DNA of 64,000 nt from Alphaproteobacteria bacterium (GCA_900769705.1 CAAGHP010000017.1:62001-126000), one strand, 5' to 3'. Counted from the first letter of the stretch, positions 42,692 through 51,635 are shown. The notes: generated by a model from the letters alone, not told the origin. Numbers and translations are program-made.

Positions 42692-42738
42692 AGAGATTAA
42701 GCATAGAATCAAAATTTGCTTAGTCTCTATTTTTTTTG
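42692..42738 (+). terminator. Leader terminator between promoter and structural operon
   Basis: AGAGATTAAGCA (42692-42703) pairs with TGCTTAGTCTCT (42717-42728, one G-T pair), followed by ATTTTTTTT. It would stop transcripts before the GroES-like gene unless antiterminated. Confidence 0.75.
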
Positions 42739-42751
42739 AGGAAATATAAAT

Positions 42752-42997
42752 ATGTTAAAAGCTATTGAAGACAGGCTTATTATAAAGCCTGATAGACTTT
42801 TGCCGTCTGGATTGATTGGAATAGATGTTGAAAAAAACATTGTTAATCAAGGTGTTGTACAAAGTATTGGCGATAAGGTAAGCTTGGCTGAAATAGGAGA
42901 CCATGTTGTTTTTCATCGTTTTGACGAACTGCCTTTGCCACAGGATGATTTAGTTGTCATCAGAGAAAAAAGCCTGTTAGGTAAATTCTCTAAATAA
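42752..42997 (+). CDS. Phage GroES-like co-chaperonin
   Basis: 81 residues. MLKAIEDRLIIKPDRLLPSG and the closing ILxxF-like end match the GroES barrel (RPLHDRVIVK...G-I ... G.V..IG ... GD.V.F). The mobile loop region (LPSGLIGIDVEKN) is shorter than in cellular GroES. T4 gp31 is a precedent for a phage co-chaperonin that adapts GroEL to fold capsid protein. It lies first in the structural operon, before the portal. Confidence 0.75.
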   Translation: MLKAIEDRLIIKPDRLLPSGLIGIDVEKNIVNQGVVQSIGDKVSLAEIGDHVVFHRFDELPLPQDDLVVIREKSLLGKFSK

Positions 42998-43061
42998 TTA
43001 AAAAAAATTTAATTTTACAGACCGTGCATTTTGCCGGTCTGTTTTTATATGGGAGAAAAAT

Positions 43062-44804
43062 ATGGAAAATCAAACTAATAACGAACTATACAAGGAGTGG
43101 CTTGCTAAAATTCGCTCAGCAGAAAAAACTTATGAAGATTATTATGAATTGGTTGAAGAAATTCGCAAATATTATCGTAATGATCATAAAAGAAACAAAC
43201 AGAATATTTTTTGGTCATCGATAGAAACTTTAAAACCGTTTTTATATTTTAGACAGCCGCAGCCTTTTATCATCAGAGCCAACAAAAAAGCCGATGAGGT
43301 AGAAAATTTGGCTTGCCGGATTTTGGAAAAAGCGCTGGACTGGGATATGAAGCAATTTGATTTTGACAGCGTGGTTAAATATGCCCGCAACGATTTTTTG
43401 CTTTCAGGAATGGGTATTTTGTGGGAGCAATATCAGTCAAGCTTCAAATATATCGGCGATATAATACTCAAAGATAAAGAGCAGGTAACCACGCAATATG
43501 TTAATCCTACCTCGTTTTTAGCCGATGTTGACAAAGTAAATGTTTGGGAAGATGTTGAATGGATTGCCCGCAAAACCTATATGAACACCGATGAAATTTA
43601 TGACAATTTCGGTGCTGATGCCGCTAATTATTTATGGCAGCATAACTTTATGGATAAAAGCATCTCGGTTTATGAGATTTGGGATAAAAAAACACGGCGA
43701 ATTTATTTTCTCAGCCCCGAATATCCTGACAGATTTTTACGCATAAATGAAGATACTTTGCATCTGAGCGGATTTTTCCCATGTCCAAAGCCGATTATGG
43801 CGACTTTGAGCAATGACGGAATTGTTCCGGTACCTGATTATGTGGAAATCAAAAGCCTGCTAGATGAACTTGATGGAGTCAACAGCCGTATGCGTTTGAC
43901 TATGCAGGCGCTAAAAGTTTCGGGCTGTTATGACAATTCTTTTCCTGAGCTTGCCAATATTTTGGATAAAGACGTTACTTTAATTGCCTTAAATGATTTT
44001 GATAAACTTAAAGATGCCGGCGGTATTCGTGGAATTATCGACTTTGCGCCGATTGAACAATATATCAGCACGTTGCAGGTTTTGGCTGAACGCCGTAAAG
44101 TTTTGATAGATTCCATTTATGAAGTAACCGGTGTCAGCGATATTATGCGCGGTTCATCAAATGCACAGGATACGGCGACAGCGGTTCTTAAAAAAACGAA
44201 TTTCGGTACTTTGCGCAATCAAGATAGACAAAACGATATGCAACGTTTTTTGAAAGACTTGTTGCGTATCAAGGCAGAAATTATCTGCGAACAGTTTTCT
44301 CCGGATACTTTGGCTGCTTTTTTATCGGCTGAAACAATAAAAAATCCGGAAGCGGTTAAAAAAGCCGTTGATTTGCTCAAAACTCACAAATTGCGTGATA
44401 TGGTAATAGATTTGGAAACCGACGGCAGCTTTGATATTGATAAGCAAGAAGAAAATATTCTGAATGTTTTGACACATATTCATGAAATGGTTGCTCAGGC
44501 CTTTGGCATTGTTTCTCAGCAGCCGGCGCTTTTGCCATTATATCGGCAAATGATTGAATCGGCTGCGGCAACTTTGACTAATGCCCGTCAGTTTGAAAGT
44601 GTTTTAGACGAGGCGTTTGAAAAAATAAGCGCCGAATTAAACGTTCCGGAGAAGCCGATTCAGCCGGCCGAAGACAAAATGCTGGCTTTGCAGAATCAAA
44701 AAATACAGCAGGATTTTGCCATTAAACAGGAACAAAATCAAATAAAGCGTGATGAGCTGAATTTGAAAAAAATCACAGAACTTAACAAGATTACAGATAA
44801 ATAA
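43062..44804 (+). CDS. Phage portal protein
   Basis: 580 residues. Portals form the twelve-subunit ring at one capsid vertex. The stretch KRNKQNIFWSSIETLKPFLY, the segment RQNDMQRFLKDLLRIKAEII and a long Gln/Lys-rich C-terminal helix (QNQKIQQDFAIKQEQNQIKR) are typical of P22- and BPP-1-type portals. A GGGAG site precedes the ATG. It is separated from the terminase by tail and lysis genes. Confidence 0.8.
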   Translation: MENQTNNELYKEWLAKIRSAEKTYEDYYELVEEIRKYYRNDHKRNKQNIFWSSIETLKPFLYFRQPQPFIIRANKKADEVENLACRILEKALDWDMKQFDFDSVVKYARNDFLLSGMGILWEQYQSSFKYIGDIILKDKEQVTTQYVNPTSFLADVDKVNVWEDVEWIARKTYMNTDEIYDNFGADAANYLWQHNFMDKSISVYEIWDKKTRRIYFLSPEYPDRFLRINEDTLHLSGFFPCPKPIMATLSNDGIVPVPDYVEIKSLLDELDGVNSRMRLTMQALKVSGCYDNSFPELANILDKDVTLIALNDFDKLKDAGGIRGIIDFAPIEQYISTLQVLAERRKVLIDSIYEVTGVSDIMRGSSNAQDTATAVLKKTNFGTLRNQDRQNDMQRFLKDLLRIKAEIICEQFSPDTLAAFLSAETIKNPEAVKKAVDLLKTHKLRDMVIDLETDGSFDIDKQEENILNVLTHIHEMVAQAFGIVSQQPALLPLYRQMIESAAATLTNARQFESVLDEAFEKISAELNVPEKPIQPAEDKMLALQNQKIQQDFAIKQEQNQIKRDELNLKKITELNKITDK

Positions 44805-44816
44805 AGGAGAATAGAT

Positions 44817-45581
44817 ATGCCATTTGACAGTAACGGGTTGTTTACCCGCATGCATAATTGGGAAGACGATAGAAAAAATGACATAGATATTGTGTCGGAT
44901 AGACATGATGAAGAAGATGATAACTTTGCCGATGGTTTGAGCGAATGCTTTTTGAAGGACGGACGGGTGTCAATGAAAGGAATTTTGAAAATGGGAGGTT
45001 TTCAGATTCGTAATTTGGCCAAAGGAGCGCAAGATACAGATGCTGTCAATAAAAGTCAGCTGGATGCCGATTCTAAATTGTTGAAAACTCTGATTAACAA
45101 AGCATTTTGCGTAGGTGATATTAAAGCTTCGGTGCAAAAGACCAATCACAATAACTGGTTTTTGTGCAACGGGCAGGCTGTCAGCCGGACAAATTATGCC
45201 GAATTGTTTGCATTGATAGGTACAAGTTTTGGCGCCGGTGATGGTTCCAAAACCTTTAACCTGCCTGATTATCGCGGTAAGTTTCTGCGCGGTTTGGGCA
45301 AAGATTCCGCAAAAGATATGCAAACTACGCAGGCTGAGGGATTGCCCAATATTAAAGGACAAACCCAAGCTCAGGACGGATATTTGCGCAGTCCTGCCGC
45401 ATTCGGCGCTTTTCAGGCCGCGGTGACAGCCGGTTCGGCTCGTTCAGGCGATGGCGGCACCAGTGCGGCTTATTTTACGTTTGACGCTGGACGCTTTAAT
45501 TCTGTTTATGGAGCCAGCGAACATGTGACGCCGATAAATCAAGCCGTCAACTATTTTATAAAAGTTAAAAAGGAGGAATAG
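44817..45581 (+). CDS. Tail fibre protein with tail-collar domain
   Basis: 254 residues. An N-terminal structural part (KMGGFQIRNLAKGAQDTDAV) that resembles fibre shafts is followed by a collar domain (VGDIKASVQKTN ... WFLCNGQAVSRTNYAELFAL ... GDGSKTFNLPDYRGKFLRGL). The end, VTPINQAVNYFIKV, is the classic collar terminus. It binds host receptors or joins fibres to the tail. An AAAGGAGAATAGAT ribosome site precedes it. Confidence 0.85.
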   Translation: MPFDSNGLFTRMHNWEDDRKNDIDIVSDRHDEEDDNFADGLSECFLKDGRVSMKGILKMGGFQIRNLAKGAQDTDAVNKSQLDADSKLLKTLINKAFCVGDIKASVQKTNHNNWFLCNGQAVSRTNYAELFALIGTSFGAGDGSKTFNLPDYRGKFLRGLGKDSAKDMQTTQAEGLPNIKGQTQAQDGYLRSPAAFGAFQAAVTAGSARSGDGGTSAAYFTFDAGRFNSVYGASEHVTPINQAVNYFIKVKKEE

Positions 45582-45582
45582 C

Positions 45583-45942
45583 ATGACCGGAAGAATTTTA
45601 GCTAATGTCAATGTGATAGAAGTTCGTCAGGGTGATACTTTTAATATCAAGCTTAAATTTAATCCGCAGAACAAAAAAATAAATTTGCAGAATTTAAAAA
45701 TTGCGATGCAGGTTAGACAAACGGCTGATGATGCGCTGGTTTTTGAAAAACAAGCAGAGGTAGTCGACAGTTTGGCTGCGGTTTATCTGTTGCAGCTTAG
45801 TCCGGCCGAAACTTCAATACCGGTTGGAAATTACAAAACAGATATTCAGGTAATTTTTGCCAACGGTGATGTAAATACGGTTTTTCCGCAGGATGTGGCA
45901 AAAATCGGAACTTTTCGAGTAACCAATCAAGTGACAAAGTGA
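45583..45942 (+). CDS. Small beta-rich fibre- or baseplate-associated protein
   Basis: 119 residues. Alternating strands (DTFNIKLKFNPQNKKINLQN, ISVGNYKTDIQVIF-like) resemble the N-terminal domain of baseplate or fibre attachment proteins such as BppU. It lies between two fibre genes with a GGAGG site. Family assignment tentative. Confidence 0.55.
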   Translation: MTGRILANVNVIEVRQGDTFNIKLKFNPQNKKINLQNLKIAMQVRQTADDALVFEKQAEVVDSLAAVYLLQLSPAETSIPVGNYKTDIQVIFANGDVNTVFPQDVAKIGTFRVTNQVTK

Positions 45943-45949
45943 GGTGGAA

Positions 45950-47473
45950 ATGCAAGAAAATATGGTCATAAATTTAGTTGATTCGCAGTCAATAGAAGTT
46001 TATTGGCAGGACGAAGTTGTTTTGGATTTGGATGTTGAGTTGATGTATATAAAATCCGGACAGGATGAAATTAAACATTATGTGCTGAATGTTTCTATGC
46101 CGGAAATAGAGGCTTTTACGGCAAAAAATATGACAAGCTACGCCTTGCGGGCCGAAAATGCCGCAAAATCGGCGGAAAGTTCAAAAACAGCGGCTGCAGT
46201 GAGTGAAAAAAATGCGTCAACCTGCAGCAATTCGGCTCAAGCCGGTGCCGCCAATGCGGCAAACAGTGCGGCAACGGCATCAAAACAGGCAACTGCAGCC
46301 GCTTCGAGTGCTTCGGCCGCATCGGCAAGTGCATCAAAATCGGCGGCGAGCGCAAACACAGCTTCAGGCAAAGCCGCCGCAGCAGCCTCAAGTGCATCTT
46401 CAGCTGCAACCAGTGCATCAGCTGCATCATCCAGCGCTACAGACGCCGCCGCCAGTGCCAAAAGCGCGGCCGCCAGCGCAGCTAATATTCAGGACAGCAA
46501 CTTGCTGCACAAAACCGGCAATGAAGTCAAGTCAGGAACATTAACCGCCGCGCAGTTTATGGCAATCAGCAATGCGGCGGATTCTTCGCTTTATCAAAAA
46601 CACAGCGGCTTTACGGCCGGTGTTAAACCGGCCGCCGCGCAAATGAGGAGTTTCCGGATTATAGACAGCGGCAATAAAATTTTGGGTGATATGCGCTGTC
46701 AGCTGGGAGCGGATGGTACGGTGCACAATATGCTTTTGGCGCGCAATTATAAAACCGACGGAACTGTTGTTGATGCGGTTGTCGGCAGTCATGTTACGGG
46801 CGAAGGCAAGGCTTATACTACCGTGATGACGCCGATTGGAGTTACGGCGTCAGAAGCCGTTAATGTGGCGTATGCCGATGCTAAATATGCAAAGCTGTCG
46901 GCTACAAACGTTTTTACTAATTCAAGCAGCGACTGTCGGGCTTTGTTTAAAACCACCAAATATGCGGTTGGCAATAAGCCCACGGAAAATAACTTTTTCG
47001 GCTTTTCGGCTCGAGATAAAAATATGGAGGAATACGGAACTGTTTATTCTGCTATGCTGACAACCGGTTTTATTAAATCGGCGCTTTGGGTAAGAGGTAT
47101 TAAAAATGTGCCGCATGAAATCAGCATTAACGTTGACAGTACCGATAATGTGATAACAGCTTGTCCGGCCGGAGAAAACGTCAATTCTATTGTAACAACG
47201 CTTTTGAAGTCAGATACGGCATGCAAATTGGGCAACAAATTTTTGGTGCAGTTCGGGCAAATTGATACTTCAAAAGGTTCGGCAGTGGTTTTTGATACGC
47301 CTTACAAAAACACTTCATATGTGGTGTTTGCCGCAGCAACTGCCGGAGCAGCCGACTTGAACAGTCCGGTTGATATAGTCGTGAACTCCAAGCTGAAAAC
47401 GACTACCGGATTCAGTCTTGTTTCCAGCCGTGTGGCTTTTTTGGATTGGGTAGCCGTAGGCTATGCCGCTTAA
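45950..47473 (+). CDS. Long tail fibre with Ala/Ser-rich coiled shaft
   Basis: 507 residues from ATG 45950, preceded by GAGGTGG; a GTG at 45944 is less likely. After a 60-residue attachment domain comes about 115 residues of Ala/Ser/Lys repeats (AAKSAESSKTAAAVSEKNAS and onward), a trimeric shaft pattern common in phage fibres. The C-terminal 300 residues are the receptor-binding part, ending LVSSRVAFLDWVAVGYAA. GC-rich repeats at 46150-46480 contrast with the low-GC surroundings. Confidence 0.8.
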   Translation: MQENMVINLVDSQSIEVYWQDEVVLDLDVELMYIKSGQDEIKHYVLNVSMPEIEAFTAKNMTSYALRAENAAKSAESSKTAAAVSEKNASTCSNSAQAGAANAANSAATASKQATAAASSASAASASASKSAASANTASGKAAAAASSASSAATSASAASSSATDAAASAKSAAASAANIQDSNLLHKTGNEVKSGTLTAAQFMAISNAADSSLYQKHSGFTAGVKPAAAQMRSFRIIDSGNKILGDMRCQLGADGTVHNMLLARNYKTDGTVVDAVVGSHVTGEGKAYTTVMTPIGVTASEAVNVAYADAKYAKLSATNVFTNSSSDCRALFKTTKYAVGNKPTENNFFGFSARDKNMEEYGTVYSAMLTTGFIKSALWVRGIKNVPHEISINVDSTDNVITACPAGENVNSIVTTLLKSDTACKLGNKFLVQFGQIDTSKGSAVVFDTPYKNTSYVVFAAATAGAADLNSPVDIVVNSKLKTTTGFSLVSSRVAFLDWVAVGYAA

Positions 47474-47489
47474 TATAAAGGAGAAAATA

Positions 47490-47951
47490 ATGGAAGAAAA
47501 TGAGTTAAATACAGAAACCGCTCAGCCGTTTGTTAAAGAATGGCTTGATAACGGAGCGGAAATCAGCGAGGGATTCAGACTTTATTTAGAAAACGGAGAA
47601 TGGAACCCTAAAATTTATGCGCGGATGGTAAAATATTGCCGGCAAAACGGCTGTCAGATTGCCGATATGCGTCCGGAATATTTTGAAGTTACCGCCGGAG
47701 CTGAGGAAACAGCCGCCGAAAAAGCAGCCAAAGTTAGGGCTAAACGCGATAAATATTTGGAGGAGACGCTGGCTAAAGCTGACAGATACGAAAAACAGCT
47801 GGCCGCAGATTTGCCGCCGACCGACAGCGCCGAAACCTATCGGCAATGTCTGCTGTATTTGGAATATTTGCGCAACATTCCGGAAGAAATCGGTTTTCCT
47901 GATGTTGAAGTTTTGGATTTCGAAAGCTGGAAAGCAAAGTATAATGACTGA
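47490..47951 (+). CDS. Tail fibre assembly chaperone
   Basis: 153 residues from ATG 47490 (AAAGGAG upstream). The C-terminal part AETYRQCLLYLEYLRNIPEE followed by GFPDVEVL matches the pattern of fibre assembly proteins (YLR-IP--PGFP). It directly follows the fibre gene, the usual place. Confidence 0.75.
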   Translation: MEENELNTETAQPFVKEWLDNGAEISEGFRLYLENGEWNPKIYARMVKYCRQNGCQIADMRPEYFEVTAGAEETAAEKAAKVRAKRDKYLEETLAKADRYEKQLAADLPPTDSAETYRQCLLYLEYLRNIPEEIGFPDVEVLDFESWKAKYND

Positions 47952-48225
47952 CTATCCAAAGGATTAAACAGGTTAAAGATATTTGAAATATCCGTTTCAT
48001 CATACTAATTCTTTTAATACAAGTATGATAATTTTAAGTATAAGAACATTATACTTAAAACTTTGATAGTGTTGTTCATCTCATTTCCAGTCAAGAAAAT
48101 ACGGTTGCTGTAACAGCTGTTTTTTTGTATACAGACAAAAACGATAATTATCAAATAAAAACAATTTTACATTTAAGAATGCCTTGCGTTTTGCGGGGTC
48201 TTTTTTATGATATTTCAGAGGTTAA
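47952..48225. other. Gene-free gap with inverted repeats
   Basis: A perfect 12-bp inverted repeat TTTTAAGTATAA/TTATACTTAAAA (48032-48060) with a 5-base loop, and CATACT/AGTATG (48001-48027). A weak hairpin with TTTTTT (about 48180-48210) may terminate the fibre transcript. No gene seen. Confidence 0.6.
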
Positions 48226-48519
48226 ATGATATACGACTTAAAAACAGTAATGCTTTTTGTGCTGATGGCGATTGCGTCAGCCTATATTCGCTATAGAGGC
48301 TTTTTTCAAGCCACCCTGGACGCCGTGCTGGCGTTTTGTATGGGGTATATTATGTATTTGCTTTTAGATTATGCCGCACTTTCTGGAGCAACCAGAAGCG
48401 GTATTTCTTGCGTGGTAATTTTATTTAGCCGGACGCTGTACGAATGGGGAAATGAATTTATTAAAACCAAATTATCGACACTGATTGCCGGAAAGGCAGG
48501 TAAAAATGAGCGAGAATGA
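48226..48519 (+). CDS. Putative holin
   Basis: 97 residues with three membrane helices (about 5-20, 28-47 and 55-72) and a charged C-terminus (KAGKNERE). It overlaps the endolysin start by 14 bases. Size, topology and position fit a holin that opens the inner membrane for the endolysin. Confidence 0.75.
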   Translation: MIYDLKTVMLFVLMAIASAYIRYRGFFQATLDAVLAFCMGYIMYLLLDYAALSGATRSGISCVVILFSRTLYEWGNEFIKTKLSTLIAGKAGKNERE

Positions 48520-48937
48520 TTTGCAGATTTTGGCCCGAACTTTGTTCGGCGAAGCGCGCGGCGAGGGTGATGAAGGATTGGAGGCGGTGGCGTGCGTGAT
48601 TATGAACCGTTATAAATCAGGCAAATGGTTTACCGGTTATGATGTGCTTAACGGTAAAAAGATTCCGAGTGTGGCGCAGACATGTTTAAAAAAGGCGCAG
48701 TTCAGCTGCTGGAATAAAAACGATCCAAACTATAAGCTGCTGTGTCAAAAAACAATTACGGTTTACGGATTTCAGAAGTGTCTGCAGATTGCGCAAAGAG
48801 CTCTGTTAGGGCAATTAGCTGATTTTACCAACGGAGCTTTGTTTTATCATACCAAGCAGGTTAAGCCAAAGTGGGCTGCCGGTAAAACCCCGTGTTATAT
48901 TGCAGGCAATCATATTTTTTATAACGATGTGGAATAA
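48506..48937 (+). CDS. Endolysin of the SleB-type cell-wall hydrolase family
   Basis: 143 residues from ATG 48506. LQILARTLFGEARGEGDEGL with the catalytic Glu, VACVIMNRYKSGKW, AQFSCWNKNDPNY and GALFYHTKQVKPKWA followed by IAGNHIFY are the hallmarks of the hydrolase_2/SleB family. It lacks a signal peptide, so it needs the holin. It cleaves peptidoglycan at lysis. Confidence 0.9.
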   Translation: MSENDLQILARTLFGEARGEGDEGLEAVACVIMNRYKSGKWFTGYDVLNGKKIPSVAQTCLKKAQFSCWNKNDPNYKLLCQKTITVYGFQKCLQIAQRALLGQLADFTNGALFYHTKQVKPKWAAGKTPCYIAGNHIFYNDVE

Positions 48938-48946
48938 GGAGGAATA

Positions 48947-49222
48947 ATGGCTAAGAAAAAATTAAAAGCATATTCTTTTGCCGAGAGTTTGGAAATGCTT
49001 AGTCGTCTGCAGCAGATGGCGGTGGATGAGGGTAATATAAATCTGGCTCTGAAGGCGGAAGAATTAAAATGTAAAATTGCCGCGATGCAGTCCGATAAAG
49101 AGGGTGCGCAGTCGGCGGAAAACTTAACAAAAATATTGGTGGATTTTGTAAATGACAAACAGAATGATAGCAAGAATACCGAAAATCTTTGCACCGCTGA
49201 TGAAGCTGAAACGCCGCTATAA
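48947..49222 (+). CDS. Putative terminase small subunit
   Basis: 91 residues, helical. LEMLSRLQQMAVDEGNINLA followed by LKAEELKCKIA resembles the oligomerisation or DNA-binding helices of small terminases. It overlaps the large terminase gene by 71 bases. Assigned mainly by position. Confidence 0.6.
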   Translation: MAKKKLKAYSFAESLEMLSRLQQMAVDEGNINLALKAEELKCKIAAMQSDKEGAQSAENLTKILVDFVNDKQNDSKNTENLCTADEAETPL

Positions 49223-50477
49223 ACTTTATTACGGCGGGCGTGCCGGTGGAAAATCGTATGCCTTTGCCGATAGTTTGCTTTTGTTGGGACGGATGAAAAA
49301 GCTGCGGATTGCCTGTATGCGCGAGGTTCAGGATAGTATTAAGGATTCTGTCCATAAACTTTTGAGCGACCGCATTAACTTTTATGGGTTAAGTGATTAT
49401 AAAATCAGCGAAACTAAAATAATCAATCAGCTCAGCGGCACGGTTTTTATATTTAAAGGGCTGCGCGAGCAAGATTCCAATAATATAAAATCACTTGAAG
49501 GGATTGATATTGTCTGGTTGGAGGAAGCTCAGAAAATCAGCAAAAAAAGCTGGGAGATTTTGGACCCGACAATTCGTAAAGCCGGTTCGGAAATTTGGAT
49601 TTCTATGAACAGAGAAGAAGAAAACGACCCGGTTTGGCGGGCTGTCGGAGCAAATCCAGATGAACGGACTTTGGTGGTTAAAGTCAACTATACCGATAAT
49701 CCGTTTTGTCCGGAAGAAATGCGTTATTTGGCGCAAAAGTGTCAAAAAGAAAGTTCGGAAGATTATGAGCATATTTGGCTGGGGGCACCGGTTGCGGTTG
49801 GCAGTCATAAGCTGATTGCTCCTATAGTGGTACGTCAGGCGTTTGAAACTAAGCTTGAAAATCCGTTATCTCCGCTGATTATCGGGCTGGATGTGGCGCG
49901 TTTCGGAGATGATAAAAGCGTGTTTTGCTTTCGGCGTGGAAGAAAGTGTTTGTTTTTTGAAAGCTATGCCCGTTTGGATAATGTAGAAGTGGCAAACCGC
50001 GCCACTTTTTTTATCCGCCAATATAAGCCGGCGCGAGTGTTTATAGATGCCGGCGGCGTGGGTGGCGGCGTGGTGGATATTTTGAACGACCGCGGTTTTA
50101 AGCGAGTTGTGCGGGCGGTAATGTTCGGTGCTAAAGCGCTAGCTGACGATCGTTATCATAACCGGCGCGCTGAGATGTGGGACGAGCTGCGGATATGGCT
50201 GAGCGGCGAGCAAAAAGTGGAACTGCCAAACGATGAAAATTTGGCAAATGAGCTTTGCTCCGTTAATAAAAAATATGACAGCCGCGGGCGCTTGCAGCTG
50301 GAGGAAAAAGAAGAAATTAAAAAGCGGCTTGGTAAATCGCCGGATATGGCGGACGCATTGGCGTTGACTTTTGCCGAACCGGTTTTTGAACGGCCGGACG
50401 CAGAGTGCGGACGTCTGCCGAGCGACAGCATAGAAAGTATGTTTCGTTCTAATAAATCCGCCGATGATAAATGGTGA
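49152..50477 (+). CDS. Terminase large subunit
   Basis: 441 residues. N-terminal ATPase: Walker A YYGGRAGGKSYAFADSL, Walker B DIVWLEEAQ, coupling motif ISMNR. C-terminal RNase H-like nuclease: IIGLDVARFGDD, FIDAGGVGGGVVD and PDMADALALTF. It is of the terminase_3 (PBSX) type and packages DNA into the prohead. Confidence 0.95.
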   Translation: MTNRMIARIPKIFAPLMKLKRRYKLYYGGRAGGKSYAFADSLLLLGRMKKLRIACMREVQDSIKDSVHKLLSDRINFYGLSDYKISETKIINQLSGTVFIFKGLREQDSNNIKSLEGIDIVWLEEAQKISKKSWEILDPTIRKAGSEIWISMNREEENDPVWRAVGANPDERTLVVKVNYTDNPFCPEEMRYLAQKCQKESSEDYEHIWLGAPVAVGSHKLIAPIVVRQAFETKLENPLSPLIIGLDVARFGDDKSVFCFRRGRKCLFFESYARLDNVEVANRATFFIRQYKPARVFIDAGGVGGGVVDILNDRGFKRVVRAVMFGAKALADDRYHNRRAEMWDELRIWLSGEQKVELPNDENLANELCSVNKKYDSRGRLQLEEKEEIKKRLGKSPDMADALALTFAEPVFERPDAECGRLPSDSIESMFRSNKSADDKW

Positions 50478-50502
50478 TTTTTTGTAAAAAGGAGAAGATA
50501 AG

Positions 50503-50685
50503 ATGACAAACAAACCAAGAATTATGCGTGAAAACGAGGCTTACGGTTGGTTGCCCGAAGATGAGGCTTACGGACGTGTTTCTAATGTTACGTCACAGCC
50601 GGAAAGTGAAAATACTTACAGCGACAATGAACTTGCTCCGGAAAGAAGCGAGGAAGAATATCGTGATGATTTTGGTAAAAAATAA
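50503..50685 (+). CDS. Small acidic phage protein of unknown function
   Basis: 60 residues with a strong GGAGAAG site. It has two EAYGxxxxxEAYG-like units (NEAYGWLPEDEAYGRV) and an acidic disordered tail. Possibly a capsid accessory protein. Confidence 0.5.
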   Translation: MTNKPRIMRENEAYGWLPEDEAYGRVSNVTSQPESENTYSDNELAPERSEEEYRDDFGKK

Positions 50686-50765
50686 CTTGCAATTTGCAAA
50701 CAGTTGATTGATAATGTTTAATACAACTTATTAGTGCTGCAGAGGAATGAAAGAAAGATACAGCG

Positions 50766-50969
50766 ATGGATATGATTAAAATTTTATTTTATTGCATAGT
50801 GTTAGCATTATTAGTGGTTTCATTTTTCTTTGTACCGCGCAGAATTAAATTTATGTATATAGGTTTTGTTGCAGGATATTTTTTATTTTGTACAAATCAA
50901 AATCTTTTTTCTGTAATAAGTGCCGGAAATGAGGTTTTGTGGACTTTAGGGAGTGCAAAATTAAAATAA
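50766..50969 (+). CDS. Small membrane protein
   Basis: 67 residues with two predicted helices (about 4-22 and 30-47). The ribosome site is weak. It is coupled by TAATG to the next gene. Confidence 0.5.
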   Translation: MDMIKILFYCIVLALLVVSFFFVPRRIKFMYIGFVAGYFLFCTNQNLFSVISAGNEVLWTLGSAKLK

Positions 50970-51319
50970 TGACTGAAACTTGGGATTATAAAACAGTTAA
51001 ATATGTATTTTTGTGCTTTTTGATAATATCATTTGTTTTAGCGGCAGAAAGCTCTGTACATTATTTTATTGAGCCTGATACACCTGAAACTGCAGATATT
51101 TTAGCAACAATTTTTGTGCATTTAATACCTTGTTTATATATTCCTCTAGTCGGTTTATTTTGTTTATCAAAATGCGTCTGTATAAGTTATTTTTTGTGCG
51201 GAGTTGATATTATGTATTTAGTATTTCAGCTGCACTGTTTGCTATATCGCTATCTATGGCCGGATTACGGCGATTGGTGGATATGGAAATATACTATAGG
51301 AAAGTTAATTAAGGAATAA
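50969..51319 (+). CDS. Multi-pass membrane protein of unknown function
   Basis: 116 residues from the ATG overlapping the previous stop. Three to four hydrophobic helices (YVFLCFLIISFVLAAES, ATIFVHLIPCLYIPLVGLFC and beyond). With its neighbours it forms an AT-rich membrane-protein cluster inserted between terminase and scaffold, possibly a superinfection-exclusion moron. That is inference. Confidence 0.5.
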   Translation: MTETWDYKTVKYVFLCFLIISFVLAAESSVHYFIEPDTPETADILATIFVHLIPCLYIPLVGLFCLSKCVCISYFLCGVDIMYLVFQLHCLLYRYLWPDYGDWWIWKYTIGKLIKE

Positions 51320-51325
51320 AAATAT

Positions 51326-51550
51326 ATGAAACGGGTATTTTATTTTGCAGCAGTATTTATCATTTTGGCGGTTATTGGTTTTGCCGGATATTTGTTTTTT
51401 GATAAACAAGCCTATTGCTTGGATATTGGAAAAATCTATGACCCGGTGCAAAAAATCTGCCGTGATGATTGTTTGAGTTGGAACAACCAAACCGGATGCG
51501 TGCCGATAACAGATGAAAATCGGCAGAAAAAAGCCGCCGGAAAACTGTAA
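51326..51550 (+). CDS. Small protein with N-terminal membrane anchor
   Basis: 74 residues. The helix YFAAVFIILAVIGFAGYLFF (5-24) precedes an extracytoplasmic Cys-containing part (CLDIGKIYDPVQKICRDDC), suggesting disulfides in the periplasm. An AAGGAA site precedes the start. A terminator follows. Confidence 0.5.
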   Translation: MKRVFYFAAVFIILAVIGFAGYLFFDKQAYCLDIGKIYDPVQKICRDDCLSWNNQTGCVPITDENRQKKAAGKL

Positions 51551-51576
51551 AAAAATAATCATTGGCTTTATGAAGC

Positions 51577-51615
51577 AAAACGCTTTGTTGAAATAAAAAA
51601 CAAGGCGTTTTTTTA
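51577..51615 (+). terminator. Terminator after the membrane-protein cluster
   Basis: AAAACGCTTTGTT/AACAAGGCGTTTT (51577-51589 and 51599-51611) followed by T residues. Confidence 0.8.
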
Positions 51616-51635
51616 TACCCGAAATTTGGAGAAAT

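Noticed and set aside
46237..46461. Ala-rich ORF antisense in the fibre shaft
   Set aside because: By-product of the GC-rich Ala/Ser repeat.
44817..47473. Diversity-generating retroelement target in the tail fibres
   Set aside because: No reverse transcriptase, template repeat or adenine-rich variable repeat pair was found in the window.
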